A DNA stretch of 64,000 nucleotides from assembly GCA_020741775.1 (NCBI GenBank), contig DYYG01000035.1, forward strand, positions 186,001 through 250,000, read 5' to 3'. A program made the translations under genes and the position numbers. This stretch comes from Methylorubrum populi. GTDB lineage: Bacteria; Pseudomonadota; Alphaproteobacteria; Rhizobiales; Beijerinckiaceae. Under the pieces are notes generated by a model that ran no database searches, was not told where the DNA came from, and was given only the letters and a program-made list of their open reading frames with translations. This document shows, piece by piece, positions 9,954-18,872 of this stretch. Positions within the stretch are counted from its first letter, which is position 1. Each line of letters starts with the position of its first letter.

Positions 9954-11081
9954 ATGGCTCACGGGTATCGGTTCGGCATCGAGGAAGAGCTGTTTCTGGC
10001 CAGCGCCCGCACGAGGGCGGCGCCCAGCGACTCGGTCTCGGCCTTCCACAAGGCGGCGCGCAGCCGCCTGGAGGGGGTCGAGCGCGAGATGCTGGAGAGC
10101 CAGGCCGAGATCTGCTCCAAGCCTTCGGAGAGTTTCGCGGAGACGCATGAGGCGTTGGCGAAGCTGCGGACCGGGCTCTGCGCCATCGGGCGCGAGCACG
10201 GGCTGAAGATCTTCGCCGCCGGTACCCATCCGACGGCGGTGTGGACCGACCAGCGCGAGACCGCCAAGGTCCGTTACCGCAGGATGATCGAGACGCTGCA
10301 GATGGTCGGGCGCCGCTCCATCGTCAGCGGCCTGCACATCCATGTGGAGGTACCGGAGCCGGAGCAGCGCATCGCCCTGATCAACCGGCTGATGCCGTTC
10401 CTGCCGGTGCTGCTCGCCCTCTCCACCTCCTCGCCCTTCTACGAGCGCCACCGCACCGGGCTTTCCGGGTATCGCCTGCGCGCCTACGCCGAACTACCCC
10501 GCACCGGCCTGCCGGAGCTGTTCGACGACGGAGCCGATTTCGAGCACTACATCCGGGTGATGACCCGGGCCGGGGCGATCGAGGACGCGACCTATCTCTG
10601 GTGGCACATCCGCCCGTCAATCCGTTACCCCACCCTGGAATTGCGCGTCGCCGACAGCTGCACGCGGCTCAGGGACACCCTGGCCATCGCCGCGCTCTAT
10701 CGCTGCCTCGTGCGGCTCTGCGTCAGGCGGCCCGAGCTGAACGCCAAGCCGACCGGCGCCACACGGGGTTTCGTGATGGAGAATCTGTGGCGGGCGCAGC
10801 GCGACGGCGTCCACGCCGCGCTGATCGACGAGGCGGCGGAGGAGGCGGTGCCGGTGAAACGGCTGGTCGAGCGCCTGCTCGACCTCGTGGCGGAGGATGC
10901 CGCCGCCCTCGGCTGCGCCGCCCAGGTCGCCCACGCGCTGACCATCGCCGAATGCGGCTCCAGCGCCGACGGGCAGATCCGCACCTACGAGGCGGCGCTG
11001 GCGGCGGGCGGCAGCGAGCGCAAAGCCCTCTCCTGCGTCATCGACTGGCTCGCCCGCGAAACCGCGGATTGCGAGGCATGA
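9954..11081 (+). CDS. YbdK-type carboxylate-amine ligase (GCS2 family)
   Basis: A 375-residue protein of the glutamate-cysteine ligase family 2. Recognisable pieces are the N-terminal FGIEEELFL metal-binding motif, ESQAEICSKPSE, AAGTHPTAVW, SGLHIHVEVP, and WWHIRPSIRYPTLELRVADSC. E. coli YbdK is similar in size and has weak gamma-glutamylcysteine-forming activity in vitro; the physiological substrate is unsettled. The ATG at 9954 gives MAHGYRFGIEEE, the usual start. It stands alone between the lipoprotein gene and a DUF4142 gene. Confidence 0.9.
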   Translation: MAHGYRFGIEEELFLASARTRAAPSDSVSAFHKAARSRLEGVEREMLESQAEICSKPSESFAETHEALAKLRTGLCAIGREHGLKIFAAGTHPTAVWTDQRETAKVRYRRMIETLQMVGRRSIVSGLHIHVEVPEPEQRIALINRLMPFLPVLLALSTSSPFYERHRTGLSGYRLRAYAELPRTGLPELFDDGADFEHYIRVMTRAGAIEDATYLWWHIRPSIRYPTLELRVADSCTRLRDTLAIAALYRCLVRLCVRRPELNAKPTGATRGFVMENLWRAQRDGVHAALIDEAAEEAVPVKRLVERLLDLVAEDAAALGCAAQVAHALTIAECGSSADGQIRTYEAALAAGGSERKALSCVIDWLARETADCEA

Positions 11082-11165
11082 CGGCTTCGGACCGGCACCG
11101 AGCAGGAACATCGGCCGCTCGCTCAGGTTGCCCAGGCAGATACGGTTTCGCCTGAGGAGACTTCC

Positions 11166-11708
11166 ATGAGAGCGCCACTCACCGCCGCCGCCTGCCTGCT
11201 CCTGCTGGGCGCGGCGGGGATGCCGGCCCATGCCGAATCGGTCGGCGAGAAGACCGGCGTGAATTCGCTGATCGGCGTCGCCCCCTCATCCCAGGATTTC
11301 GTGACCCAGGCCGCGATCAGCGACATGTTCGAGATGCAATCGAGCCAGCTCGCCCTGACGAAGGCCGACGACAAGACCAAGGCCTACGCTCAGAAGATGA
11401 TCGACGACCACAAGAAGGTGTCGGACGAGCTGAAATCCGTGGTCCAGACCGGCGACATGAAGCTCAACTTGCCGACGGCGCTGGATTCCGCGCACCAGAG
11501 CAAGCTCGACAAGCTCAAGAGCCTGAACGGCGCCGATTTCACCAAGCAGTATCACGACGATCAGGTGACGGCGCACAAGAACGCCACCGATCTCTACAAG
11601 CGCTACGCCGAGGGTGGCGACAACGCCGCGCTGAAGGACTTCGCCATCAAGACGAAGCCGCATCTCGATGAGCACCTGAAGATGGCCCAGGACCTCGACA
11701 AGAAGTAG
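11166..11708 (+). CDS. Exported DUF4142 protein
   Basis: A 180-residue protein with a signal peptide (cleavage after PAHA) and a DUF4142 domain over about residues 40-178. The hallmark pattern is FVTQAAISDMFEMQSSQLAL, a charged helical middle with DHKKVSDELK, and a C-terminal histidine-containing helix KPHLDEHLKMAQDLDKK. The family is predicted to be a ferritin-like four-helix bundle in the periplasm or outer membrane; its role is not established. A GC-rich hairpin follows immediately and a threonine aldolase gene converges on it. Confidence 0.9.
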   Translation: MRAPLTAAACLLLLGAAGMPAHAESVGEKTGVNSLIGVAPSSQDFVTQAAISDMFEMQSSQLALTKADDKTKAYAQKMIDDHKKVSDELKSVVQTGDMKLNLPTALDSAHQSKLDKLKSLNGADFTKQYHDDQVTAHKNATDLYKRYAEGGDNAALKDFAIKTKPHLDEHLKMAQDLDKK

Positions 11709-11723
11709 TTTTTTGTAAGCTTC

Positions 11724-11754
11724 GGGCCCGGACGGCGACGCGCCGTCCGGGCCC
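11724..11754. terminator. Strong hairpin between convergent genes
   Basis: A perfect 14-base-pair stem GGGCCCGGACGGCG / CGCCGTCCGGGCCC with a 3-base loop. It lies 16 bases after the DUF4142 stop and 10 before the end of the convergent aldolase gene. Neither side has a downstream T-run (a T6 run precedes the stem on the plus strand), so it is a likely but atypical two-way terminator. Confidence 0.6.
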
Positions 11755-11763
11755 TGAGACGTC

Positions 11764-12807
11764 CTATCTCCGCGCCGCGAACGAGGCGGCCTTGGCCCGG
11801 ATCACCTCCGCCGCGCGATCGATCCCGGCCTGATCGACATCGAGATTGGCGGTGGCGCGGATCTGATGGGTGCCGATGGCCCGCACCCGCACATTCTCTT
11901 CCAGGCAGGCGGCCGCGAAGGCGGAGGCGGTGATGCCCAACCCCGCCACCGTGAAGCACAGGATGTTCGACTGCCCCGCCGTCGGGTCGAAACCGAGGCC
12001 TGGCACGTCGGCGATGGCCCGGTGCAGCCGCCCGGCATGGGCGTTGTCCGCCGCCAATTGCGTCATGTGGTGGTCGAGGGCGTAGAGCCCGGCCGCCGCG
12101 AGCACGCCGGACTGGCGCATGGCACCGCCGAGCCGGTACTTCCACTGCCACGCCTGTTCCACGAAATCCCGCGTGCCGCACAGGACCGCTCCGACCGGGC
12201 AGCCCAGGCCCTTGCTGAGATCGATCCAGGCACTGTCGAAGCCCGCCGCGTACTCCGCCGCCGGAATGCCCGTCGCCACCACCGCGTTGAGCAGGCGCGC
12301 GCCGTCGATATGGGCCTTGAGGCCGCGAGCCTGGGCATAGTCCCGGATCAGGCGCATCTCGCCGATGTCCCAGACGGTGCCGCCGGAAAAGCTCGTGGTC
12401 TGCTCGATGGAGACCAGACGGGAGCGCGGGGCCGTGCGCTGCGGAACCCGGATCGCCGCCTCGACCTGGGCCAGGGTGAACAGCCCGACCCGCGTCGGCA
12501 GCGCCTTCACCGAGACGCCGCCGATCGCCGCCGCGCCCGCCGCCTCGGTGTTGTAGATGTGGGATTGATCGTCGACGATGATCTCGTCGCCCGGCCGGCA
12601 ATGCACAAGGATCGAGGCGAGGTTGCACATCGTGCCGGAGGGCATGAACACGCCCGCCTCCTGGCCCAGCAGGTCCGCCACCCGCTCGCACAGGGCGTTG
12701 GTGGTGGGGTCCGATCCCGATTGCTCGTCGCCGACCTGAGCCCGCGCCATGGCCTCGCGCATCCCCGCCGTTGGACGGGTCTGGGTGTCGCTGAACAGAT
12801 CGATCAT
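11764..12807 (-). CDS. ltaE: Low-specificity L-threonine aldolase
   Basis: A 347-residue PLP-dependent fold-type I enzyme of the beta-eliminating lyase family, expected to split L-threonine or L-allo-threonine into glycine and acetaldehyde. Visible landmarks are the N-terminal DLFSDTQTRPTAGMREAM, the FMPSGTMCN cofactor loop, HIDGARLLNA with the PLP-contacting Asp, and WIDLSKGLGCPVGAVLC with the Schiff-base lysine. Length is normal. It is a single-gene unit, convergent with the DUF4142 gene. The 300 bases upstream (12808-13107) separate it from a divergent regulator. Stereo-specificity cannot be read from sequence. Confidence 0.9.
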   Translation of the reverse strand: MIDLFSDTQTRPTAGMREAMARAQVGDEQSGSDPTTNALCERVADLLGQEAGVFMPSGTMCNLASILVHCRPGDEIIVDDQSHIYNTEAAGAAAIGGVSVKALPTRVGLFTLAQVEAAIRVPQRTAPRSRLVSIEQTTSFSGGTVWDIGEMRLIRDYAQARGLKAHIDGARLLNAVVATGIPAAEYAAGFDSAWIDLSKGLGCPVGAVLCGTRDFVEQAWQWKYRLGGAMRQSGVLAAAGLYALDHHMTQLAADNAHAGRLHRAIADVPGLGFDPTAGQSNILCFTVAGLGITASAFAAACLEENVRVRAIGTHQIRATANLDVDQAGIDRAAEVIRAKAASFAARR

Positions 12808-13107
12808 GGCACATCCATCCGGTGGCAGGCGTTCACCCAGGCGGGCGACGGGACCGACCGGCCCTGTCTCTTTCGTACAATCCGGGCCCTATGGGCGCCG
12901 CTCCTGCATGAAAAATACACTTTTCGGAGCGCCTGGGGAGTCGGCATCCCTGCAGGAGAATAGGCCGATCAGCTCCCGACGAGACGCGCCATAGGCAAAT
13001 TGATGTGCCTCACGAAGCTGCGACCGGCTGGATATCTCGACAGGCGCCACGGCTATGCCTAGAGCTAGTCGAACAATGTATCGCATTTAAAATTCTTTGA
13101 GTGCTCG
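12808..13107. other. Intergenic region between aldolase and GntR regulator
   Basis: These 300 bases lie between two divergent genes. A 65-codon open frame on the minus strand (12889-13086) has no recognisable protein character. The last 60 bases before the regulator are unusually AT-rich for this window (ACAATGTATCGCATTTAAAA) and are the likely promoter. No repeat, RNA gene or terminator was recognised. Confidence 0.4.
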
Positions 13108-13785
13108 ATGAATAGAATTGAGCCCAGTATCGGGATCAGCCGACGCTACCTTCACGACGAGGTGGCGGACCGGATGCGTGAGCTGATCAACGATGGCGAA
13201 CTCGAACCCCGTGCCCGCGTCAACGAAAGCGAGTTGACCGAGCGGTTCGGCATTTCGCGCACGCCCCTGCGCGAGGCGATCAAGATCCTGGCGACGGAAG
13301 GGCTGCTGGAACTGCTGCCCAATCGCGGCGCGCGGGTCGCCAGCATCTCCCGCAACGAACTCGAGGAGATGATCGAGATCATCGCCGGTTTGGAGGCGAC
13401 CGCCTGCGACCTCGCCTGCCGGATGATCACCGACGAGGAGATCGCCGAGATCGAGGCCAAGCACCGGGAGATGGTGGCGGCGTGGCAGGGCCGCGACGAG
13501 GCGAATTACTTCCGCCTCAACCGTGAGATCCATGAGGCGATCATGGGGGCGAGCCGCAACACCAAGCTGCGCAGCCTCTATGTCGGCCTGACCGGCCGCA
13601 TCCAGCGCTCGCGCTACAGCGCGCATCAGACCGAGGCGCAATGGGCCAAGGCGGTCGAGGAGCACGAGCAGATGATCGCGCTCCTGCGCGCGCGGGACAG
13701 CGAGGGCCTCGCCTCGCTGATGCGCCTGCATATCCGCTCGAAGAAGCCGGTCATTGCTGCGATGTACGGCGAGGAAGGGCACTGA
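13108..13785 (+). CDS. GntR-family regulator with FCD domain
   Basis: A 225-residue regulator. Residues about 10-75 are a winged helix-turn-helix of the GntR class (RVNESELTERFGISRTPLREAI, followed by the wing NRGARVAS). Residues about 85-215 are the all-helical FCD ligand domain, with NREIHEAIMGASRNTKLRSLY and two later conserved histidines (EEHEQMIAL, RLHIRSKK) in the usual metal/ligand positions. Such regulators usually repress catabolic operons and release DNA on binding an acid or acyl-CoA. It faces the crotonase/CoA-transferase pair, which it may control; that is inferred from position only. Confidence 0.9.
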   Translation: MNRIEPSIGISRRYLHDEVADRMRELINDGELEPRARVNESELTERFGISRTPLREAIKILATEGLLELLPNRGARVASISRNELEEMIEIIAGLEATACDLACRMITDEEIAEIEAKHREMVAAWQGRDEANYFRLNREIHEAIMGASRNTKLRSLYVGLTGRIQRSRYSAHQTEAQWAKAVEEHEQMIALLRARDSEGLASLMRLHIRSKKPVIAAMYGEEGH

Positions 13786-13875
13786 CCGGTGCCGCCGACG
13801 CGGCAATCTATGGCCTCGTCCTTCGCATCGCCGGATCCATGCCGTCCGCTCCGATGACGGACGGCACGCCGTCGC

Positions 13876-14700
13876 TCAGCGGCCCTTGAAGGCCGGCGGG
13901 CGCTTGGCGAGGAAGGCTTCCATGCCCTCGCGAAAATCCTCGCTCATGTAGGTCATCACGATCAGGTCGTCGCCGGGCCGCTCGTCCGCGCCGGTTTCGG
14001 GCACGCCCTCTTCCCCGATGCGGCGCAGGCCCTCCTTGGTGGCCTGAAGCGTCAGGGGCGCGTGGCTCGCGAGCAGGGTGGCCAGGGCGGTCGCCCGCTC
14101 CGCGACCGCAGCGGCATCCTCCACCATCTCGTTGACGAGGCCGATCGCCAGTGCCTCCTCCGCCCCGACGAGGCGGGCGGTGAACAGGATGTCCTTCACC
14201 CGAGGGGCGCCGATCAGGTTGGCCAGCCGCCGCAGCGTGTTCTGCGACAGGCAATTGCCGAGGGTCCGGGCGATCGGGATGCCGAAACGGGCGTCACGGC
14301 TGGCGATGCGCATGTCGCAGGCCGCCGCGATGGCCGCGCCGCCGCCGGTACAGGCCCCCGCAATCGCGGCAATGGTCGGCACCCGCAGACGCTCCAGGCT
14401 GCCGAGCACCCGGTCCATGAAGCGCTCATAGCCGAGGGCATCCTCCGGCTTGTCGAAGCTGCGGAACTGGGCGATGTCCGTGCCGGCCGCGAAAGCCTTG
14501 TCGCCGGCACCGGCGATGATGACCGCCTTGATCGCGCGGTCCTCCTCGATCCGCCCGCACAGCTCGACCAAGCCGCGATACATGGCGAAGGTCAGCGCGT
14601 TACGCGCCTGGGGCCGGTTGAGGGTGATGCGGGCGATGCCGCCCTCGTCCACGGAGAACAGAAGTTCGTCGGTCGCGGCTGTCTCGGCGGCATTCGTCAT
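13876..14700 (-). CDS. Crotonase-fold protein lacking the usual catalytic glutamates
   Basis: A 274-residue member of the enoyl-CoA hydratase/isomerase superfamily. The CoA-binding and oxyanion features are present (ARITLNRPQARNALT, FAAGTDIAQF, AGACTGGGAAIAAACD). Both glutamates that act in true enoyl-CoA hydratases are missing: the GGG-x-E position reads GGGAA and the FGxPE position reads FGIPIA. It is therefore unlikely to be a standard hydratase. Other crotonase chemistry (isomerisation, hydrolysis, decarboxylation) is possible. It is the second gene of an operon, 22 bases after the CoA-transferase stop. The ATG at 14700 gives MTNAAETAATDELLFSVDEG; the upstream extension looks non-coding. 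Confidence 0.85.
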   Translation of the reverse strand: MTNAAETAATDELLFSVDEGGIARITLNRPQARNALTFAMYRGLVELCGRIEEDRAIKAVIIAGAGDKAFAAGTDIAQFRSFDKPEDALGYERFMDRVLGSLERLRVPTIAAIAGACTGGGAAIAAACDMRIASRDARFGIPIARTLGNCLSQNTLRRLANLIGAPRVKDILFTARLVGAEEALAIGLVNEMVEDAAAVAERATALATLLASHAPLTLQATKEGLRRIGEEGVPETGADERPGDDLIVMTYMSEDFREGMEAFLAKRPPAFKGR

Positions 14701-14722
14701 CGGGCGGTCCTCGCAGCGGATG

Positions 14723-15943
14723 TCAGGCCGTCGTCTCGCGCACGACGCCACGGGCGATCAAGTCGTCGATCGCCGCGTCCTCATAGCCGGCCTGACGCAG
14801 GATGGCGCGGCTATGCTCGCCGAGCAACGGCGCCGGACCATGGACGCGCCCCGGGGTCGCCGAGAACTTCACCGGAAGCCCAAGGGTGTCCATCCGGCCG
14901 ACGCGGCTGTGCTCGACCTCGACCACCATCTCGCGGGCGCGGGCCTGGGGATCGGCCTGCATCGCCAGCACGTCGAGGACCGGCCCCGCCGGCACGCCGC
15001 CGGCCTCGAGCCGCGCCAGCCACTCGGCGGAGGAGGCGTTCCGGAAATGCGGAGCCAGCACCTCAGCCAGGGCCTCGCGATTCGCCATGCGGTCACGGTT
15101 GGCCGAGAAGCGCGGATCGTTGGCGAGATCCTCGGCACCGAGGACGGCGAGCAGCCGCAGCCAGTTGGTCTGGTTGGCCGCGCCGATGGTGATCCAGCCG
15201 TCTCCGGTCTCGAACGCCTCGTAGGGGGCGTTGAGGGGATGGGCCGATCCCATCGGGCCCGGCGCCACTCCGGTCGCCATGGCGATGGCCGATTGCCAGT
15301 AGGTGAGGGTGATGCCCGCCTCGAACAGCGAGGTATCCACCACCTGCCCCTGGCCGGTCTTCTGCTTGTGGGCATAGGCGGCGAGGACGCCCGTCGCCGC
15401 CAGGATGCCGGCGGTGATGTCGGTCACCGGCGGCCCGCATTTCATCGGCGGCCGGCCCGGCCCCTCGCCGGTGATGCTCATCAGCCCGCTCATGCCCTGC
15501 GCCACGAGATCGAAACCCGCCCGCTCGGCATAGGGGCCGGAGCGGCCGAAGCCCGAGAGCGAGCAGTAGATCAGCCCCGGAAATTCCTGCTTCAGCACGT
15601 CGTAGCCGAGGCCGAGGCGCTCCATCGTGCCGGCACGATAATTCTCGATCAGCACGTCGGCATCCGCGAGCAGGCGGCGCAGAATGGCCTTGCCGTCCTC
15701 GCTCTTGAGATCGAGGGCGATGCCGCGCTTGCCGCGATTCATCATCATGTAGGCCGCGCTCTCGCCGGAGAGGGCGGGCGGGACCGAGCGGCGGGTATCG
15801 TCGCCGCCGTCGATCTTCTCGACCTTGATGACCTCGGCGCCCATATCGCCGAGCATCAGCCCGCAGACCGGGCCGGCCATGATGTGCGCGAGCTCGACGA
15901 CCCGAAGGCCGGCAAGCGGCCCGAACGTCTTCGTCATCTCCAT
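14723..15943 (-). CDS. Class III (CaiB/BaiF) acyl-CoA transferase
   Basis: A 406-residue family III CoA-transferase. The N-terminal GPLAGLRVVELAHIMAGP, then GAEVIKVE, the MMMNRGKRGIALDLK block, and GFDLVAQGMSGLM, whose Asp corresponds to the catalytic aspartate of formyl-CoA transferase, are all present. These enzymes move CoA between carboxylic acids. The partner crotonase gene follows directly, so the pair likely activates and then modifies an organic acid; no sequence feature identifies it. The GntR/FCD gene at 13108 points toward this operon. The start at 15943 (MEMTKTFGPL) has an alternative ATG two codons later. Confidence 0.9.
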   Translation of the reverse strand: MEMTKTFGPLAGLRVVELAHIMAGPVCGLMLGDMGAEVIKVEKIDGGDDTRRSVPPALSGESAAYMMMNRGKRGIALDLKSEDGKAILRRLLADADVLIENYRAGTMERLGLGYDVLKQEFPGLIYCSLSGFGRSGPYAERAGFDLVAQGMSGLMSITGEGPGRPPMKCGPPVTDITAGILAATGVLAAYAHKQKTGQGQVVDTSLFEAGITLTYWQSAIAMATGVAPGPMGSAHPLNAPYEAFETGDGWITIGAANQTNWLRLLAVLGAEDLANDPRFSANRDRMANREALAEVLAPHFRNASSAEWLARLEAGGVPAGPVLDVLAMQADPQARAREMVVEVEHSRVGRMDTLGLPVKFSATPGRVHGPAPLLGEHSRAILRQAGYEDAAIDDLIARGVVRETTA

Positions 15944-16108
15944 CGCCTCGCCTCTCAGGAGTGGACGGAGTTGGGGCGGCGGACAGCGGGCGAAACGGGC
16001 GTCCGGAATCGGCTCATCGGATCATCCTCCCTGCACGCGGCGTTCGCTGACGACGCGCCGTCCTTTCGTATTATGAATTGATTTTACGGGCCTGGGCTGC
16101 CTGGAGGC

Positions 16109-16128
16109 AATCCGTTTGTATGCGGATT
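16109..16128. promoter_or_regulatory. Inverted repeat upstream of the CoA-transferase operon
   Basis: AATCCG and CGGATT, six bases each with an 8-base spacer (TTTGTATG), form an exact inverted repeat 166 bases upstream of the CoA-transferase start. It is a candidate operator for the neighbouring GntR regulator. The surrounding 395-base gap (15944-16338) between divergent genes holds no open frame of protein character; an AT-rich stretch at 16066-16088 is the most promoter-like part. Confidence 0.3.
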
Positions 16129-16338
16129 CCTTCGCCGGTCCGGGCGTGAGGCAGGGGCCGGAGCGGAGCACCTGGCCAGCCTCGCGATGGCCTGAACCTC
16201 TGGAAAGACGCTCGCGCCACCTCTCCGTATCAGCTCGATCGCTCGTTCCATGGAACGGCAGACGCCGGCTCCCGGTTGACGGCGAAAGCGTGGCCGTCGG
16301 ATCCGGTTCCGTCACGGCCCTGGCGAGTGGAGGGATCG

Positions 16339-16803
16339 ATGCGCGGGTTGAGCACGGCACTCGGGATCGCGGCGGCCCTCGTCGCGGTCGCGGCGGCGAC
16401 GTCTCCGGTGGAGGCGGGCTGCGCCCGCCGGATCGTCAACAGGTCGGGCACCATCGCCCTCATCAGCCGTGACGGCGGCCCCTGGGTCGCGGTGCGGCCG
16501 AACCGCTCGCAGACGATCCACTACTACCAGTCCGGCAAGATCGACGTGGCCCTGACCTGCGGGCCGGGGGCGCTGCCGGAACAGGCGAGCTTCCGCGCCA
16601 GCTACGACACGGTCGCGGTGATCGACCGCTGCTACATCCGCTTCGGCGACGGCTTCTTCGAGAACCAGCTCGGCGGCGGCTTCCTCGGCCGGAAGGAGAC
16701 CGGTCCGCTCGCCCTCAACAATCCGCGCCAGGGTGACCTCGTCATCGGTCCGACCGCCGGCACCTGCGTGGCCGAGCGTGCGGCGATCAGCGCGCGCTAT
16801 TAG
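16339..16803 (+). CDS. Small exported protein, function unknown
   Basis: A 154-residue protein with a signal peptide (MRGLSTALGIAAALVAVAA, cleavage near VEAG). The mature part contains four cysteines, two of which could pair (GCARRIVN; ALTCGPGALPEQ; DRCYIRFGDG; GTCVAERA), and a probable beta-rich core. I do not recognise a named family. The ATG at 16339 is chosen because the open frame 21 codons upstream does not fit a signal peptide. It is followed after 70 bases by the FKBP gene on the same strand and both products are exported, so co-expression is possible. Confidence 0.7.
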   Translation: MRGLSTALGIAAALVAVAAATSPVEAGCARRIVNRSGTIALISRDGGPWVAVRPNRSQTIHYYQSGKIDVALTCGPGALPEQASFRASYDTVAVIDRCYIRFGDGFFENQLGGGFLGRKETGPLALNNPRQGDLVIGPTAGTCVAERAAISARY

Positions 16804-16872
16804 GCAACAGGGGCGGGAGCGTGCTAACCCGCGCGCCCCGTCGTTCGAGACGAGATCGCAGAGACCAGATCC

Positions 16873-17295
16873 ATGCGCTCGATCCTTCCCATAGCCGGAG
16901 CCATCGTCTTCGCCATGACCAGCTCAGCCTCCGCCGCCCAGCCCGTGACGCTGCCCTCCGGCCTCAGCTACACCGACGAGGTCGTCGGGACGGGCCCCGA
17001 GCCGAAATCCGGCCAGCAGGTCACCGTCCACTACACCGGCTGGCTCGACGAGGGCGGTGGCAAGCGCGGCAAGAAGTTCGATTCGTCCCGCGACCGCGGC
17101 CAGCCCTTCAGCTTTACCATCGGCGCCGGTCAGGTGATCCGCGGTTGGGACGAGGGCGTGGCCACGATGAAGGCCGGCGGCCGGCGCATCCTGACGATCC
17201 CGCCGGATCTCGGCTACGGCGCCCGCGGCGCCGGCGGCGTCATTCCGCCCAACGCCACGCTGATCTTCGACGTCGAGCTGATCGGCTCCCGCTGA
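16873..17295 (+). CDS. Exported FKBP-type peptidyl-prolyl isomerase
   Basis: A 140-residue protein: a signal peptide (residues 1-23, cleavage near SASA) then a single FKBP domain. The FKBP core is intact: [77 protein letters not shown]. It should catalyse proline cis-trans isomerisation in the periplasm. The length is that of minimal FKBPs without the N-terminal dimerisation arm of FkpA/Mip. A hairpin terminator follows. Confidence 0.93.
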   Translation: MRSILPIAGAIVFAMTSSASAAQPVTLPSGLSYTDEVVGTGPEPKSGQQVTVHYTGWLDEGGGKRGKKFDSSRDRGQPFSFTIGAGQVIRGWDEGVATMKAGGRRILTIPPDLGYGARGAGGVIPPNATLIFDVELIGSR

Positions 17296-17308
17296 TCTTT
17301 TGGAAATG

Positions 17309-17335
17309 AACTCGGTCCCTTTCCGGGACCGGGTT
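17309..17335 (+). terminator. Terminator after the FKBP gene
   Basis: An 11-base-pair stem with one G-T pair (AACTCGGTCCC / GGGACCGGGTT) and loop TTTCC begins 13 bases after the stop and is followed by CTTCT. The U-rich tail is weak but the stem is strong. Confidence 0.65.
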
Positions 17336-17376
17336 CTTCTACGGCGTGGGGAAGGAGCCGACAGCCTCATCCCCCG

Positions 17377-17425
17377 CCTCACCCTGAAAGTGCCGAGACT
17401 TAGCGAAGGCCTCGAAGGGCCTTCC
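17377..17425. repeat. Degenerate REP-like palindromic unit
   Basis: GCCTCACCCTGAAAGTGCCGAG, then ACTTAGCGAAGGCCTCGAAGGG, follows the same layout as the units at 3171-3212 and 31011-31050: a CTCA-CCTGA palindrome, a GCGAAG core, and a CTCGAAGG end. It sits in the 335-base gap 17296-17630 between the FKBP gene and the convergent kinase gene. The rest of the gap holds the terminator and no recognisable gene. Confidence 0.55.
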
Positions 17426-17630
17426 AATCCTCATACGCCACCCGTTTGATCCCTTCGGGATGGCGGATGGCGTCATCGCTCAAGTGCCGCGCAGGCTTGC
17501 CGATACGGCTCCCGCTCCTATCGAGCGGAAACCGTATCACACGGGACACGGACGATGCGTTCGAAGCTCGCCGATGCGGGCTCCTCAGGCGAAGAAACGG
17601 ACTGGGACAGCCGTCGAAGCGAGCAGGCTG

Positions 17631-18644
17631 TCAGACCAGCTTGTGCTCGCGGGCCAGCGCCAGCAGATCCCGCTGCGGCCGGGCGCCGATATGCTCGATA
17701 ACCTCGGCCGCCGCCAGCGCCCCGAGACGGGCCGAGGCCACGTAATCGATGCCGCGGGTGTAGCCGGCCAGGAAGCCCGCCGCGAACAGGTCGCCCGCCC
17801 CGGTGGTATCGATCACCTCGCGGGCCGGGAAGGCTTCCACCGACCGCACTTCGCCACCACGCACCACCAGAGCGCCCTCGGCGGAGCGGGTCACGAGGCC
17901 GAGCATGTGCTTGCCCTGGGCGTCCCGCTCGTCGCGCAGCGCGGCGATGGCAGCCTCCGGGTCGTCGGTCTGGTAGAGGCTCTGCAGTTCGCCGATATTG
18001 GCGAACAGGATGTCGATGCTGCCGTTGCGGATCAGCTCGAGGAATTCCTCGCGGTAGCGGCCGACGCAGAAGGCGTCCGACAGGGTCAGGGCCACGGCGT
18101 TGCCGGCGGAATGCGCGATCTTCACCGCCTTGCGGAAGGCGTCCTTGGCGGCCGGCGGATCCCAGAGATAGCCTTCGAGATAGGTGACGCGGGCGGCGCG
18201 CACGGTGGCCTCGTCGACGTCGTCGGGCGAGAGCGCCTGGCAGGCGCCGAGATAGGTATTCATGGTGCGCTCGCCGTCCGGCGTCACCAAGATGAAGCAG
18301 CGGGCGGTCGCCGGCCCCTCGGAGGCGGGCGCAACCTCGAACCGCACCCCGGTCGCCTTCAGGTCGTGGCTGAACAGGCGGCCGAGCTCGTCCTCGCGCA
18401 CCTTGCCGATGAAGCCCGTCCTGGCGCCGAGCAGGGCCGCGCCGACCGCCGTATTGGCGCCGGAGCCGCCGGAGACGACGGTGGCCGGCCCCATCACCTC
18501 AAACAAAGTCTCGGCGCGCGGCTCGTCGATGAGCTGCATCGCCCCCTTGGCCACCCCCTGCTGGACGAGGAAATCCTCGTCGGCATGGGCGATCAGATCG
18601 ACGATGGCGTTGCCGAGGACAAGAAGGTCGAGGGATTGGGACAT
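17631..18644 (-). CDS. PfkB-family sugar/nucleoside kinase (adenosine kinase-like)
   Basis: A 337-residue ribokinase-fold kinase. The N-terminal LDLLVLGNAIVDLI, the GGSGANTAVGAALLG substrate/glycine motif, and the C-terminal DTTGAGDLFAAGFLAGYTRG (PfkB signature 2, catalytic Asp in GAGD) are intact. Closely similar alphaproteobacterial proteins are usually labelled adenosine kinase; the family also includes ribokinase and fructokinase, and substrate cannot be fixed from these motifs. The ATG at 18644 gives MSQSLDLLVLGN; an ATG 15 codons earlier is less typical. It is a single-gene unit. Confidence 0.88.
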   Translation of the reverse strand: MSQSLDLLVLGNAIVDLIAHADEDFLVQQGVAKGAMQLIDEPRAETLFEVMGPATVVSGGSGANTAVGAALLGARTGFIGKVREDELGRLFSHDLKATGVRFEVAPASEGPATARCFILVTPDGERTMNTYLGACQALSPDDVDEATVRAARVTYLEGYLWDPPAAKDAFRKAVKIAHSAGNAVALTLSDAFCVGRYREEFLELIRNGSIDILFANIGELQSLYQTDDPEAAIAALRDERDAQGKHMLGLVTRSAEGALVVRGGEVRSVEAFPAREVIDTTGAGDLFAAGFLAGYTRGIDYVASARLGALAAAEVIEHIGARPQRDLLALAREHKLV

Positions 18645-18872
18645 CGGGCCGTCCAGTCTCGCGAAAGAATCGGACGGGGCCTGTCGCACCCTCCCTCCGG
18701 GGCGTCAAGCAACCGTCGCATCAGGGTTCGGCGAACAGGGCCGCGATCGGGAGGGGGAGACCGGGCGAATCGGGTGTGAGATCGCCCGAGGCGGCGATGC
18801 GCGTCTCGATCGGATCCCCGCGCGCCGTTCGGCAGCCTTCCCATCGCTCCCGTCAAGCGCGAAGGCCGATGC

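Noticed and set aside
12889..13086. 65-codon minus-strand frame upstream of the GntR gene
   Set aside because: No ribosome-binding site, no motif and an odd position in a divergent promoter region.
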